From assembly GCA_025331125.1 (NCBI GenBank), contig JAOALB010000221.1, positions 1 through 63,374 of the forward strand: a DNA stretch of 63,374 bases, in the 5' to 3' direction. Position numbers and translations under genes: made by a program. How positions within the stretch are numbered: position 1 is the stretch's first letter; each line of letters starts with the position of its first letter. Source of the DNA: Mycogone perniciosa. Its lineage: Eukaryota > Ascomycota > Sordariomycetes > Hypocreales > Hypocreaceae. The notes under the pieces were generated by a model. The model did not search any database, was not told the origin of the DNA, and worked only from the letters and a program-made list of their open reading frames with translations. This document shows, piece by piece, positions 45,083 to 59,600 of this stretch.

Positions 45083-48000
45083 CATTAACGACTCTTGTTC
45101 AGAAGGCCACTGAGAATCCTAAGCAATACTGCAAGCATATCCGCTGCAGTATCCTTTTCCAACACTCTACCCTCTATCCCACCTCTTCGCCAAGGGAAGG
45201 ACAATAACGGAGACAATAATATAAGTGGAAGCGAAGATAAGGATAAAATCGATAAAATAAAACAACTTCGCATTCGCATAAAGGAAGCCTTCCAATAAAT
45301 AAAAGCTAATTATACAGAACAGGAATAACGCCATTAATATCTAGTTACCGAAAAACCTAGACTTCAGTAAATAATTCACTAACAGTAAACAACTATCATA
45401 AACTTACAAAATCAAGCCTTACCTACTCTAAACTTTATACTAAACTATAAAAGGAACTGACCTTTAAAAGACTTAAAAGAGTTACTTAAAATATAACCCC
45501 CTAAACCTTTTAATAAAAGTACTATAGCACTTTAACTATTTCTCACTTAACTACGCAACTATTTTACCTACTTTTTAACCAGCTTTAATATAAAGACTAG
45601 TAAAGTCTTTTTAGCTGCTAAATAATTTAAAGGAAATGCCTTAAAGTAGTTTAAACCTACTTAAAGGGATTTCTTTAATAATAAAAGTAAAGCCAATAAA
45701 TAAATACAGCTTATATTTACTAGCTATAATCGATTTAAAAAAAATTAAAAAATATCTTTAATAATATTAATAAAGAATATACTATAAAAATAAATTTATA
45801 AATTTAGTTTAAAAAAAAATACATTAACTATATTATATACTTTAAAAACTATACTTTTAAAATTAAATAAAGAAACTTTATTTTTATTAAATACTTTTAT
45901 AATAGACTTAAACTAAAAGTTAAAAGGGAAGCTTATAAATTCTCTTACAATAAAGGCATTATTAAATTTATTAAAAATATATAAATGCAGATAATTTACT
46001 TTATAAACTCTATTTAAATATAAAGAAAGGATAATAGTAATCTAAATAAATTTATAAATATTAAAGATATATAAATTAAAGTAAAAAGCAATAAAAATAT
46101 ATCGCTAGCTTTAATAATAAAAGATTTAATTAAATAGATTTAAACGCTATTTAAAAGGGAAAGGTAAAGGTTATCTGTTATAACTATAATAAACTAGGAT
46201 ATATTTTAAAGGACTATAAAGCTTTATAAAAGCCAAGAACTAATAAACCCTGGAAGCTTATACTAAAACCTAAATAAAAGGTTAATATAATTTTAAAAGC
46301 TACCGATTATATATTACTTAGCTAGACTGTATATTATAATAATAGCTGCTTTATTTATAAAACTAGTAAAAATAAAAGCAGATAATATTTAAAATAACTT
46401 AGAAAGATATTTATAATAAACTGAAAGGGATATTAGTTAAAACTTAAATCCTTAACTTTTAAAGATATTTTTAAAGAAAATAAAATAAACAGGTATTTAC
46501 TATACCTAAACAGTTTAACGGAATAGAACCTAGACTTTAGCTATATAAAGTTAAATAAAGATAATAGTATCTTAAATAAATAAATAGTTACTGTAATTAA
46601 TTATTAATATTTTAATTAAATTACTGTAAATAATAAAAGATAAACTAATAGCAGTAACTTTAATAATAAAAATAAAAATAACCCTTTATAATATAAACTA
46701 TTACTATATAATATTATACCTTTAAAACTAGAAAATATATTACCTATAAACAGTAACTTTAAAGGTAAATTAAATAAATACTACCTAAACTTAATTAAAA
46801 GGGTTACTATAAGTATACAGTAAAATAGGATAAACCTACGCCTATATAAATAACTTTATATACAAAAAGGAGTTAATAATAAAATAGCTATTAAAGCTAT
46901 CCTAGTTACTTTAGCTATATGCAAAAAACCTATATATTTCTATATATAAGGAGACTATACTGTAAATAACCTTATTTACAAAGAGTATTACGCTATATTT
47001 TAAATTACTTGCATTATATATAAGTATATAATACACTTTTAAAAGAAAGTAAAGTATAATATATTTTTAATTAAAATTCCGTTTTACCTTATAGAATAGG
47101 TATAGGGTTATAATACTTTTAAAGAATAGATTATAACTATATAGTATTAAAACTTTAAGATTATTATTATTAAACCAGATACTGAAACTTTAAAGGAATA
47201 TTATTAGCTATAAAGACTTAAAGGATATAAATTTAAAGGATACTATATTTACTGCTAAGAGAAATTAATAAAATAGCACTTCTGCTATAATAAAAGGTTT
47301 AAGTGTAACTGATAATATTACTTAAAGTGTAATAGTTTAAGGTATATTATATATAAATGAAATAAATTAAAGGATTAGTATATTTAATAAGCTAATAATA
47401 CTTTATATTTATTGCTAAATTATATGTATTGCTAAAAGGATAAATGCGCTATTTATTTACAGGAAAAGCTTTAAGAGTAGTGAATATAAAAGTATATAAA
47501 GTATAAATTTACTTTAAAAGATAAAAAGATTAATTAGATTATAAAGGAGCTGCATTAAAATTAGTTTAATTTTATTATTTATAAAAGAACTGCCTATGAT
47601 AAGAGAAGGTAGTATTTACTTTAAAGAACCTTAATTAATTGCAAAATTTATATAAAAAGAAAAGAATTAAAAAATAATTAATATTACTTATAAAAAGGCT
47701 ATAAAGTAATAATTAATAAATTATATCTTTTAAAATATTAAACAATAAAAGTAATAATAAAGATTTACTATATTTTAAATTAAAGATAATAGTTAAGGGA
47801 TATCGGCTATATATATTAGTAGATAGTAAAGCGATAGGCAATTTTATTGCATTTATAACTATAAATTGCTTATAGTTACCTTAAAAAGAGAAAACCAGAC
47901 TATACTAACTTCATTAAATAAAAGGAGGAGCCTTTATATATAATAATAGATAGGTTAAGCGAAAAACTGATTATTTTAAGCTTGAAATCGCTAAATGTAA

Positions 48001-51000
48001 AGGAGTGGTTCCTTGCAATATAGCGAATATTGATAGGTATAATATTATTCTTAGTTATCTTTAATTAAAATATAATAACCTTAATATTAACTGGGAGAAA
48101 GGCTAGCTTTATTAGCGTAATAGTAAAGCTTCCCTAGCAACTAAAACTATTAAAAAGGCTTTAACTGTAAGGCAGAAATCCTATATAGAACCCTTAAGTA
48201 TATTAAAGAAAGGAACTAAAAAAGTTACCTTTAATTTAATTACAGAAATAATCTACCTAGAAATAAAATTTAAATAAAATAAAGGGAAAAATAAATAAAT
48301 CTAAAAAATAATTGCCTTTTTATAGAAAGCATTTAATAATATTAATGAAATACTTAAGATAAAAAGTCCTAAAACAGCAGTATTATTAAAATAACTGCAA
48401 AATATCTTTAAAGAATACTAAAAGTATAATAAACTGTTTAAGGAAACACTTAATATAAAGCTACTAGAATACAGTTAATAAGACTATATAATTAAACTTA
48501 AAAATAATATAAGTACTACTTTCTATAAAATTTATAATTTAAATAAAAAGGAGTTTAAAAGCTTATATAATTATTTAAATAATATATTAGCTAAAAGATA
48601 TATTTAACCCTCTTTATCGGAAATAGGCTATTTTATTATATTTATATTAAAGAAAAAAGGTAAACTATAGTTAATTATAGATTACTAATAATTTAATAAA
48701 GCTATTATTAAAGATAAAACTTTATTACTGTTAATTATAAAATTATAGGATAGACTATATAGGAAAAAATAGTTTATAGCGCTAGATTTTACAGGCGCTT
48801 ATAACCTTATCTAAATTAAAGAAGGATATAAATAAATAACTGCATTTTAAACTAAATATAGTTTATTTAAATACCTAGTTATACCTTTTAGTTTTATTAA
48901 TACTCCTGCAATATTTTAAAAGATAATTAATAATATATTAAAGGAATACTTTAATATCTTTATAATTATTTACTTAAATAATATTTTAATCTTTTTAAAT
49001 ACCTTTAAAGAATATAAAGTATATATCTATAAAGTATTATAGATACTATAAAATACTAAACTATTTATAAAACTAAAGAAATGCAAATTCTATATATAAA
49101 AAGTTACTTTTTTAAAGTATATTATTACCTTTAAAGAAATTTATATAAATCTATTAAAAGTATAAGCAGTATAAAATTAGCCTATACTTATAATAATTAA
49201 AGAAGTTTAAAGCTTTTTAAGATTTATTAACTACTATTAATAATTTATTAAAAGCTATAAAAGTATTATATAAACTTTATATAAATTTACTAAAAAAGAT
49301 TAAAAGTTTTTATAGGCATTAAATATATAGGAAGCCTTTAATAAGTTTAAGTAGTTTATTTTAAAAAAACCTGTATTTATTATATTCGACTTATTTAAGG
49401 AAATAGAAGTCGAAATAGATACTTTTAACTTCGCTATAAAAGCTTAGTTTAATTAAAAGGATAAAAACAGTAAACTATACTTTATTGCCTTTTATTTTTA
49501 AGCACTATATAGCGCAGAATTAAATTACTTAATATATAATAAAGAATTCCTTACTATTATTCTTGCATTTAAAGAATAGTAATACTATTTACTAAAAGGA
49601 ATATATAAAGTTAAGGTATATATTAACTATAAAAATATTATATATTTCGCGATAGTATAATAACTGTTTAAAAGGCAGATCTGCTATATAAAATACCTTT
49701 TAGAATTTAACTATATTTTAATCTATTAAAAAGGATTTAAGAATAGATAAGCAGATACATTTAACAGATAAATTAACTATAATTAAAGAAAGATCGAGTA
49801 CACTAAATAGATCTTAAAATAAACCCTTAAAGGATACTACTAATAAATAGCACTTTAAGCTATATATAAGGTATTTAATAATAATACTATACATTAATAT
49901 ATTAAAGAGCATTATATTGCCTAGGATAATAATAGATTCCTAGAAGATATAGAGTTTAATAAAAAAGGGATTTAATAATAAAATAAAAAGATTTAGATTT
50001 TAAATAAACTCTAGAAAAATATAGTTATAGAAGTTTATTAATACCTAGTATATAGATATAAAGGTATTTATAAGATATATAAATAAATATAAAGGTATTT
50101 TAAGTTTTAAGGGCTTAAGAAAGTAGTGTAAGATATTATTTCTTACTGTATAATTTATAAAACAATTAAACCTTTAAAATATAAACTATACAGTAAACTT
50201 TAACCTTTACTAATACTAGAATAACTATAAAAATTAATTTTATTAAACTTTATTATTAAACTACTACTATCTATTAAACTAAAATTAAAGATTAAATATA
50301 ATAGTATTTTAATAATTATAGATTAATTTATTAAATACTTTTACTTTTTTCTATATAAAAAAGTAATAAATATAGAAATACTAGTTTATATATTTTTGCG
50401 ATTTATTATAGCCAACTATATAATTCCAGCTAAGATTATTTCTAATTAAGGATTAACCTTTATATCTAAATTCTAATAAGTATTTATAAATCAGTTAAGT
50501 ATAAACTATAAGCTTAATACTATATACTACCTATAGACAGACAGATAAATAAAATGCATTAACTAGGTTATTAAAGCTTATCTGAGAAGTTATATTAACT
50601 TTAACTAAAACGATTAGGTAAAGAAGTTATTAATTATATAGATATCTTATAATAGCGACATTTCGGAGTTAACTAGACTTAGCTTTATATACGCCAACTA
50701 TAGCTTTATGCTAAATATATATAAAGCGCTAAAGAAAGGCTTATATATTAATAAAGTATAAATTAAAGTTAAAGATATAAAGCAGTTATATAAAGAAATA
50801 TAGGTATACCTTTACTTTATATAAAAAAGAATAAAGAAATATGCCAATAAATATAAATTAAAGGGATTAATCTTTAAAGAAGGAGATATAGTTTACTTAT
50901 ACTATTATTTACTAAGAAAAAAGACTGTGAATATTAAAATAATGCAATTAAGCGATAAATTAAATTTTAAAAAACTTAGACTTTACTTAGTTAAAAAGGT

Positions 51001-51998
51001 TATTTCGGAAGTTATTTATAAACTTATACTATTAAATAGTATTTAGATTTACTTAGTATTTTATATTTTACTATTTAAAAAAGTATTATAAAATAAATTA
51101 AAAAATAAATTAATTATAGACTTAATCGAGGTTTTATTAGTTAAAGAAAAATATAAAATTAAGGAAATTAAAGTAATAAGAATAGAAAATAATAAATGCC
51201 AGTATTTAGTAAAATGGAAGAATTATAGAGAGGAATATAACTCTTAGGAATTTAGGGAATACTTTAAGCACTTTTAGATAACTCTGCAATAATTCCACCG
51301 AAATCTTAGCTTACTAACAACAGATTAAGCGGCCTAAAAGCAGTCTAGTTAATTATATCGGCAGCCTTAAAAGAATATATATTAATAGTAGCCTCTACTT
51401 TGCGACATTTAGCCTCATCTAGCTTATCTATACTTTTTAACCTAAAATTCACTATTTTCGCCCCTTTTATTACTAATGCCTCGCGCTAGGTATAAAGGCG
51501 AGTTAATTGCGCTAAAGCTTTAAAAGACTTACAATATAATTCTGCCAATTTAAGCGCTGCCTTTTATTCCTGCGCCTTTAGTCACTTATACTTTAAAGTA
51601 ATTTAAAATATTAAATAAATTAGAAAAGGAAGAAAAATAATAAAAAATAAAAAAAATACTTATAGGTATTTACCAGTACCTTAAAACTATTATAAAAGCG
51701 CCCTTATTAAATATACTCCTAACATTAAAATACCCTGTCTATTATCTTATAAGTATAACTACAGGAACAACAATATAAACAAGGCATAGTTTTAAAACCT
51801 AGTTCTTCGATAAAAGACGTAAAGGCTAAACGCTAAAAGGTCTTTAAAGAATAAGCCTTTTTAATACAATTTATATTATTAATACTATATATATAAAAAA
51901 GAAAAAGAAAAAAGAATATTACATTTATAAAGGGAGGTATAGTATTTATATAGGATAAGTAAAGTCTTAGGGATAAAACTACTAGGAGGGGGATATTG

Positions 51999-52401
51999 TA
52001 TTATAACCTAACCCTTTTATAGCTGCATAAAGGGTCTAAGGTAGTATATACCCCGGAAATATAATAAAATAACTATTTAATTAAGAAGGATTACTTAGAT
52101 TACTGTAAACTATAGATTACTGGGATTATAGAATATAAGCTAAAGTAATTTAATATAACCATAATCTATATATAATCCAAGTACATTTACTATATATCTC
52201 TTTTATATATAAGACTGGATAAGTTATAATTATTTAGTATAGTTATTTAGATAGTTGTTAATATAATTATTTACCTAAGCTACCTGTTCTATAGAATAAT
52301 GACTATATTACCCTGCTTAGTATTTATCCCTGACCTCTCTGTTAACATAAACCCTGCGAACCTTGGGTTTAACTGTTGAGAATCACACCCGGATCGTTAC
52401 A
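51999..52401 (+). repeat. Right LTR of element 1 (403 bp)
   Basis: It begins TATTATAACC, the mutated counterpart of TGTCACGACC, and ends GTTACA. Here the left (inner) part is mutated and the right (outer) part is nearly intact, the mirror image of the left LTR. Confidence 0.92.
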
Positions 52402-52406
52402 GTAAG
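52402..52406. repeat. Target-site duplication GTAAG, right of element 1
   Basis: It is identical to 44675-44679, confirming a simple integration of element 1. Confidence 0.9.
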
Positions 52407-55400
52407 TCAATGACGATATTATGACAGTCAGATTTCCTAGATTTCCTAGATCCGGATGGTTATAATTAATTAATTAGCAAGTTTTTATGTATTTAAGCAG
52501 CCGCTTTTCCCACTTAACTTAAGATAAGCAAGAGTATCGAATTCTATTATTTATGCATTCATCAATAAGCCCTTATACTGTTAATATATGATTGGTAGTT
52601 ATAAGCCTGGTCTGTATCGGGGGTTTTTTTTCTATATAGCTTCTACTTCGCAATAAACAATACTATTAATATAATATTGACCTCTTCCTAGGTTATCTTA
52701 AAGGGACCAAATAACTAAGATCTTTAGATTAACTTTATAAAATAGCTAGCTACTAGCTATAATATATAGAAATATATTAATTTAGATACCAGTAATAAGC
52801 CTATAGTTATTAAGCCTAAGGCACCTACTTTTTAAATAATCTAGTCAGAAATAATAAATATTATTAATCTAAATATTAATAAATTATTTGAACTTAAGCT
52901 GTTTAAGGAAGAATATAATTTTTAATATAAACAGTATAGTAACTGTTTTAAAGCCCTAGGAAAGTTTACTATTTAAATTTAAAAGACAGTTAATTCCTAG
53001 AGCTATATAATTTTAAAGAAAGTAATAGTCTTTAAGTAACTTTAAGCTTTTAAAGACTAATTTAAGCTAAATAACTAGGCTATATAAAATAAAGCTAAGC
53101 AGGCTTACCTAAAAGCTTTTAAAGGCATTAAAAGAATAAAAATTTAAAATTAGTTAAGTTATTAGCAGATAGTATTTAAAGAAACTATTAAAGTTAATTT
53201 ACTAAAAGTTAAAAACCTTTAATTAACGTAAAATCTCTTAAATGTTATTTAAGAAATTAATTTAATTTTTATAAGTACCTAGATTAGCGAAATTAAATAA
53301 AAAAGACTAAAAGAAGTTAATAATATATAGCAGAAAAAATATAATATACTTTTTATTAGTTACACTTTTAATTATTAATATAGGTTAAAAATAAATAAAT
53401 TTAAAGGAGTATTTCCTGTATTTTAAAGAGAAGAACCTACTCCTTTATTAAAAAACAAGTTAAATATATACTTTTAATATCTCTATAGCTTGAATTATTA
53501 ATATTCCGCCTATTATTATTTTATCAAGTTAATCTAACTATTAGGCTAGGTTCTAAACGCTTAAATATAATAAGAAATCAATAAAAAGCTTGAAAATAAT
53601 AAGCTTAGACTAGGTCGAGAAAGCCAGAGTATAGGTTAAAAAGTTAAAGTTTTTATTTAAAGAAGACTTAAAATAATAAAAAAAACAGAAAAAACAGGAA
53701 AAATAAAAGGAACTAGTTATTTTAGGCGTTTCCTTTATATTAAAGCCATTAATCGCATCGAAAACTATTAAAATATTATTCGCGATAGCTATTTATCCAT
53801 TAAGAGACTTGTTTATCTTAAATTCCGGGTTAAGCTTTTATATCTATAACAATAAAGATAAATTTATCGAAAATACCTTTTAACCAGTATCGGAATTATT
53901 ATATAAAGGGAATATATATTATAAGATTTAAAGATATAGTAATATTATTATAAAAATCAGTCGTAAAGCTGGTTTTAAGCTGCTAAACGTTATATATATT
54001 CCTGACTTTTATATAAATATAGCCTTGCTAGACCTATTTTTAAAGAGAGACTATAATTAAAATCTATCTATTAATAAAGTCTTAATAGATAGAAAAACGA
54101 TTTTCTATATATATTAATAGTATTAAATTCCTGTTATTGAATTTAATAAGCTTTTTAAAGTATTAAGAAATAATAATTAAGAAATTAATACATTGAATTT
54201 TATATTATCCGCAAAACCTAGACTTCCTGCCGTTAATAACGCTATAACTTGGCATAAACGGCTAGGTTATTTAGAATTTAATACTTTTAAACAGCTAGTT
54301 TACTAGACAACTAGGTTAAAAATTAAAGGACTAGTTAAAATAAAGTATAAAAGCTATTCTATTAATAAAGCTATTTAAGTTATCTTATATAAAAGTCTTT
54401 AAACTTAAGCTTAACGCTTATTTTAGCGAATCTATATTAATATCTTTATTATATTAACAGGATATAATAGAAAGGCATATATACTATTAATTAAAGATAA
54501 GTATATAGGGATACTTTTTAGCTATTTAATAGATTTTTTAAATACTAATAGTATCTTTTAATTATTAAAAAACTTTAAGATATATATTAACTGATAATTT
54601 AATTAAAAAATCTACTAAATCTATTAAAATAACAATATCGCTATAAAAAAGTAATATAATAACTAGGTAATAAAATAAGGAATTAAAGATAAACCTATAG
54701 CTTTATATATATTAGCCTAAAATGGCCTAATTAAACAATTTAAAGGGGTAATTAAAGCCTAGTCCTAAATAATAAGAATTAATGTAAATCTATTTAAGGA
54801 TTTATAGCTAAAAGTATAGGAAACTGCAGTCTATTTATATAATAGATTGCCTTAATAGGCTATAGACTAGTTAATGCCTTTTTAATATCTTTATTAATAG
54901 CTTTAAAATAATAATAAAGATTTAGGCTATTTTAAATAATAGCCTAATATTATATATTTTAAAGTATTTAGTTATAGAGTTTACTTATTAACAGTAAAAG
55001 CACTATACGGCATATAATAAAGGAATTTAAAGACTAGACTTTATACTAAAGTCGGCTATTTAGTTTGTTAAAAAGGAGGGCTAAAAAGTAAGGATTTCAG
55101 TGTATTTGGGTAACCTTCCTATTCTGGCTAGACCCGGAATTAGGCCCGATGCTAGGACCGAGTTCTGGAGGAACTTTGGTGTAAGTCAGGAAATTTCTGT
55201 TATCTTTAACAATAACAATTAAGCTAGGACCAGCTACCCCGCCTACACTAGACTTAATATAATAGCTATAATGGCTATTGTGAAAAATCTAACTAAAATG
55301 GTTTCCTGTTTATATAGCTGTAAGTCGATTTAGACGATTTCCTATATAAATGAATTTTGCGGAAAATAAAAATAAGGCTATAAACCTAATTCTACTGCTG

Positions 55401-55680
55401 TATTCCTATTATTTAGTCGGAGAACTATTATAGAAGACAAAGCTATTGTTTATACAATCACTTCTATACTAGCTATACATACACTAGATATTCTATAGCT
55501 ATTAGCTATTAAACTATTTACAATTCAATTGTTTATCCATCATTAGCCCAATTAAACTCTTAGTCGTTTCCTTATTACTGCATTATATGCAGCTTCCTAG
55601 AAGCCATATATAAATAAGGTTTAGTATAACCTTGTTATTTTAATATAGTTGAATATAGCTTTATAAATATTTTTAAGATC
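52407..55680 (+). mobile_element. Copia-like retrotransposon remnant, RIP-mutated and incomplete
   Basis: From about 52.7 to 55.06 kb the plus strand carries heavily AT-mutated sequence. WHKRLGYL at 54250-54273 matches the GAG-pre-integrase block of Ty1/copia elements, and integrase-like text follows to about 54.9 kb. No reverse transcriptase follows: homology stops near 55.06 kb and GC content rises abruptly. The 55.08-55.68 kb stretch is much less mutated and I do not recognise it. It could be another solo LTR or a gene fragment. I found no paired LTRs for this remnant, so its ends are unknown. Confidence 0.55.
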
Positions 55681-56067
55681 TGTCACGACCTGACTATGTC
55701 GAAGACCTAGTTATAGGATTACAGTAGAATGTCGGAACCTCCAACCAATCACCAATAGATTATAGCTATAAGCGTAATCCTATAAAAGGGATTACTATAC
55801 AAAACCATAATCCTAAATCGACAGGATCACTATAATCTAAATAATCTAAATATATTTACTATATATCTCCTTTATATATAAAGCTAAATAAATCACAATT
55901 ATTTAATATAGTTATTTAAATAGTTATTAATATAATTATTTACCTAAACCACTTATTTTATAAAATAGTAATTATATTACCCTGCTTAGTATTTATCTTT
56001 AACCTCTCTATCAGTATAAACCTATAAACTTTAGTTTAACTGTTAAGAATTAACCCGGATTATTATA
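55681..56067 (+). repeat. LTR of element 3 (variant of element 1 LTR)
   Basis: The right ~230 bp align well with the element 1 LTR, including the TATATATCTCCTTTATATATA block and the CCCGGAT end. The first ~150 bp after TGTCACGACC are different sequence, so this is a distinct LTR subfamily. Confidence 0.8.
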
Positions 56068-56517
56068 TATTAATAACTTTTATTTAAAAGGCCACTAAAA
56101 ATCCTAAGCAATACTGCAAGTATATCCGCTGCAGTATCCTCTTCTAATAATCCTAATACTTTACCCTTTATTTTACCTCCTCGCTAAATACAGGATAATA
56201 ATAAAAATAATAATATAAATGGAAGCGAAAATAAAAATAAAGTTAATAAAATGGAATAACTTTGTAGTTATATAAAAGAAGCCTTTTAATATATAAAAGC
56301 TAACTATATAAAATAAAAGTAATACTATTAGTATTTAATTGCTAAAAATGCTAGGCTTAACTAAATAATTTACTAATAATAAATAACTATTATAAACTTA
56401 TAGAATTAAGCCTTACCTGCTTTAAACTTTATACCGAACTATAAAGGGAATTAACTTTTAAGGGATTTAAGAGAGTCGCTTAAAATACAGCCCCTTAAAC
56501 CCTTTAATAAAAGTATT

Positions 56518-56522
56518 ATAAT
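56518..56522. repeat. Target-site duplication ATAAT, left of element 2
   Basis: It matches 63126-63130 exactly. The low complexity of the site weakens the evidence slightly, but it abuts both LTR ends precisely. Confidence 0.8.
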
Positions 56523-56684
56523 TGTCACGGCACTAAACCTGCCCTCTAATAACTCATCAGCATTATATGCGTCCTTATATAATAGCTTAGTCCTATACCT
56601 CTAAACCATATTCTTATAGCTTTTTACCTTATTTAAAGCATAATAAAAATATTACCTTAACCTACTGTTTTATATATTATAATA
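56523..56684 (+). repeat. Left LTR of element 2 (162 bp)
   Basis: It begins TGTCACGG and ends TATAATA. It aligns without length change to 62964-63125. Confidence 0.9.
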
Positions 56685-59600
56685 GTTTATGCTTTCCTAT
56701 AACGACTGCGCTGTTACCTTTAGCCTTTAACCCTACTTAAAAAGAATTAATAAAGTCGCTGATAGCCTAGTCGCGATACTATAAAAAGCCTTATATTTTA
56801 CAGGAAATTCACTAATCCCTAACTATAGCAAGACCTTAAGCCTAAAAGCCTATATCCCTACAGTAAAGAATATACCTTAGCCTAGCCTTTTAGCCTATAC
56901 CTAATTCTTTAGCTTATATTTAATTTAAAAATATTAAAGTAAAAATAAAAAGTGTAAAAGGGGATTTTAGTTAAAAAATAAAGCTTGCTAATTACTTCTA
57001 TAACCAGCCTTATATCTATACTATCTTAAACGCTTATAATAACAACTATAATTTAACCTTATAGCTTTAAGCACTAAAACTTAAACAGTTCTTTAATATT
57101 ATCTTTAACTACTTTTAAAATTAAAAGTATAACTTTAATATAGCCTTAAAATAAAAAGAGGCTAAAAATACTATTATTATTAAAAACCTAAAGCTCGCCT
57201 AATATAAAGTTTAAAGTTAAAGTAATATAATTAATAAGCTTATTAAAGCTAAAAGTAATAATATCTTTAAGCATTAAATTAATAACTTTAAAAATAAATT
57301 TAATATTAAAGATAAAGATATAAAAACCTATTAGTAGAAGTATATAAACTAGCGTTTTACTATACTGCGCAATATTACAATTAATACCAAGTACTTTAAT
57401 ACCCTTTATAAACGCATCCTTTATATTAGCAGTTAACTAGATAATAATACTTATCATTTAATATAAAAGGCATTTAATTATATTATAATAAAAAAGGATA
57501 ACTGTATAATATAAGAATAGGGAAGTAGTAAAACTTATATTAAATTCCTAGACTTATAGTATAAAACTCTTAACCTTTTGCAATCTACCGCTTAAAAGTT
57601 TAATACCTATTATATAGCAAATAAACTATTTTAAAACTTTATTACTAAATTTTATAAATTAATAGCTTAAGCCAATAAAATTAATGCCTAAAAGGTTAAC
57701 GCTTTTTGCTTTAAAGTATTTAAAGAAATAGCCGCTGCCTTTATTAATAAAAGTAATAAACCTATAAGTAAAAACGACTAGTCTATTTAAAAAACTTTTA
57801 ATTAAAAAGTTTATAATAACTTTAAAAAGCAGGCCTATTACACTAAATTTAAAGGCAACTATAAGTTTAAAAAGCTAAATAGCAACTATACTTTTTAATA
57901 AGCCTTACCTTAAAATAAACTAAACCCTTTAAAGTAAAAAGATATAAGCGATTTTATATAGTTAAATACTATATCCCTTACTTTATAACGCAAAAAATAC
58001 TAATAACTCTATAACCTATATTATTACTATAGCGGCTAATATATAGTTAATAACTGTATAAAAAAGTAAAAAGCTAACACTATAAGACTTTAAACCTTAT
58101 AGGGATATAGTGGCAGCTTTTTAAGACGTAGAATATATTAAGGCAATAGCATTATAGTGCTTTAAGGCAAGGTATATATTTTAAGTTAAGGAAGAGGTAT
58201 ATTAGTATTATAAATTCCTACTCCCTAGTTCCTATAATACTAGCACTTTTTAGCCTAAAGAAATAACCTATTATATTATAAAAACCTATTCCTATACTAT
58301 ATTAATAAAACTAGCTTTATTAAAGGATTAATTACCTTTAGCGATACACTTGCCTATAAAGATATAACTCTTAATATAGGAAAGTAAAGAAAAGAGTAGC
58401 TTTTTAATAATATTGCATTAAAAAGCGCAATAGAATATTAAAATAGCCTATAAATCTAATACCTCTATAAATATAACAGATTATTATTAATAATAGACTA
58501 TTAATTTTAAATGCTATAGATAGTAAATTACTATTTATCTATATTATATTATTCCTTATACATTTATTAATAACTATATTAACCTTTATTAATAATAGCT
58601 GCTTAATATAAGGCTTTATAGACTAGCATTTTCTTTAAAAGTCCTAAATCCTAATAATACAATTACCTAAACTAAAAAGCCTTATCTTAGCTAATAGTGA
58701 AGCAGCAGTATAGTTTATTAACTATATAATCTTAAATATAGGAATAAAGGAATATAAAGAGCTATATATATTTTTTATTATTAATCTTTTAAATTAAAAC
58801 CCCTTTATCTTTAAAATACTATAGCTATAGCAATATAACTTTAATATTAACTAGCTTATATTAACAGTTACCTTTAACTTATAATATTATTTAATAAATT
58901 ATTGCCTTCAAACCTGCACTGCACTAATAATCTTTAGCTTAATAACTATTTTATATAATATTAATATCCTAGGCAAACCTTTAAAGTTAATACTTTATAT
59001 TATTAACGAGAAATAAAATAATATATTAAAAAGGATAAAAAAGAAAGTTAAAAAGAAAGTCAGGTTTTAAGCCTATATTAAAAGTATACTAAAAGAGATA
59101 ATGCCCTAATAAAAAGAAAGGGACCTATATATTAACCTTACATTAATACTAAAGCAAAATTACTATTATATTTATTAACTCAATAACTATAACGGATTAG
59201 AGACTAGGGTATAGATAATATTAAATAAGCCTTTAATACTAATTTTAATAATGCCTATAGCTAATAGCTATTAATATTTACATTAATATAACTTAATATA
59301 ACTCTTTAAACTAAATATACTAATACTTAATAAGCCTATAGCAGTAGTGCTATATAAGCGACCTAACTTAATAAATATCTAAATATCCGCCGCAATATTA
59401 TTTATTTAATTCTATAAAGATTTATCTGCTTAATATATAAAACTAACTTAAATAGACCTGGCAAAAGATATATAAAAGCAGGAATATAAAATATACTAAC
59501 TATTAAAGCTTAATAAAAATACTTTTATAAATATATTATAAAGATAAGGCAGCTTTGTAGCAGTATAAGTATTATTCCTTTAAGCTTTCTATAAATTCCT

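Larger units (their letters stand above)
44680..52401 (+). mobile_element. Ty3/gypsy chromovirus-type LTR retrotransposon, RIP-mutated (element 1)
   Basis: A complete 7722 bp element bounded by two 403 bp LTRs and a 5 bp target duplication, GTAAG, at 44675-44679 and 52402-52406. A purine tract (51984-51993) precedes the right LTR. All coding capacity is destroyed: C and G have largely become T and A, stops fill every frame, and TpA is very abundant. Remnants are still readable on the plus strand: a reverse transcriptase core at about 48971 (YLNNILI, where active enzymes have two Asp), integrase-like sequence near 50.2-50.7 kb, and a chromodomain-like segment at about 51145-51270 (QYLVKWKNY). 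The chromodomain marks the chromovirus branch of Ty3/gypsy. The element is non-functional. Confidence 0.93.

Noticed and set aside
45083..51998. Many short direct repeats in the AT-rich region that could look like a CRISPR or satellite array
   Set aside because: Spacing is irregular and the similarity comes from A/T-only composition after RIP-like mutation of a retrotransposon. CRISPR is also not expected in a fungal nuclear genome.
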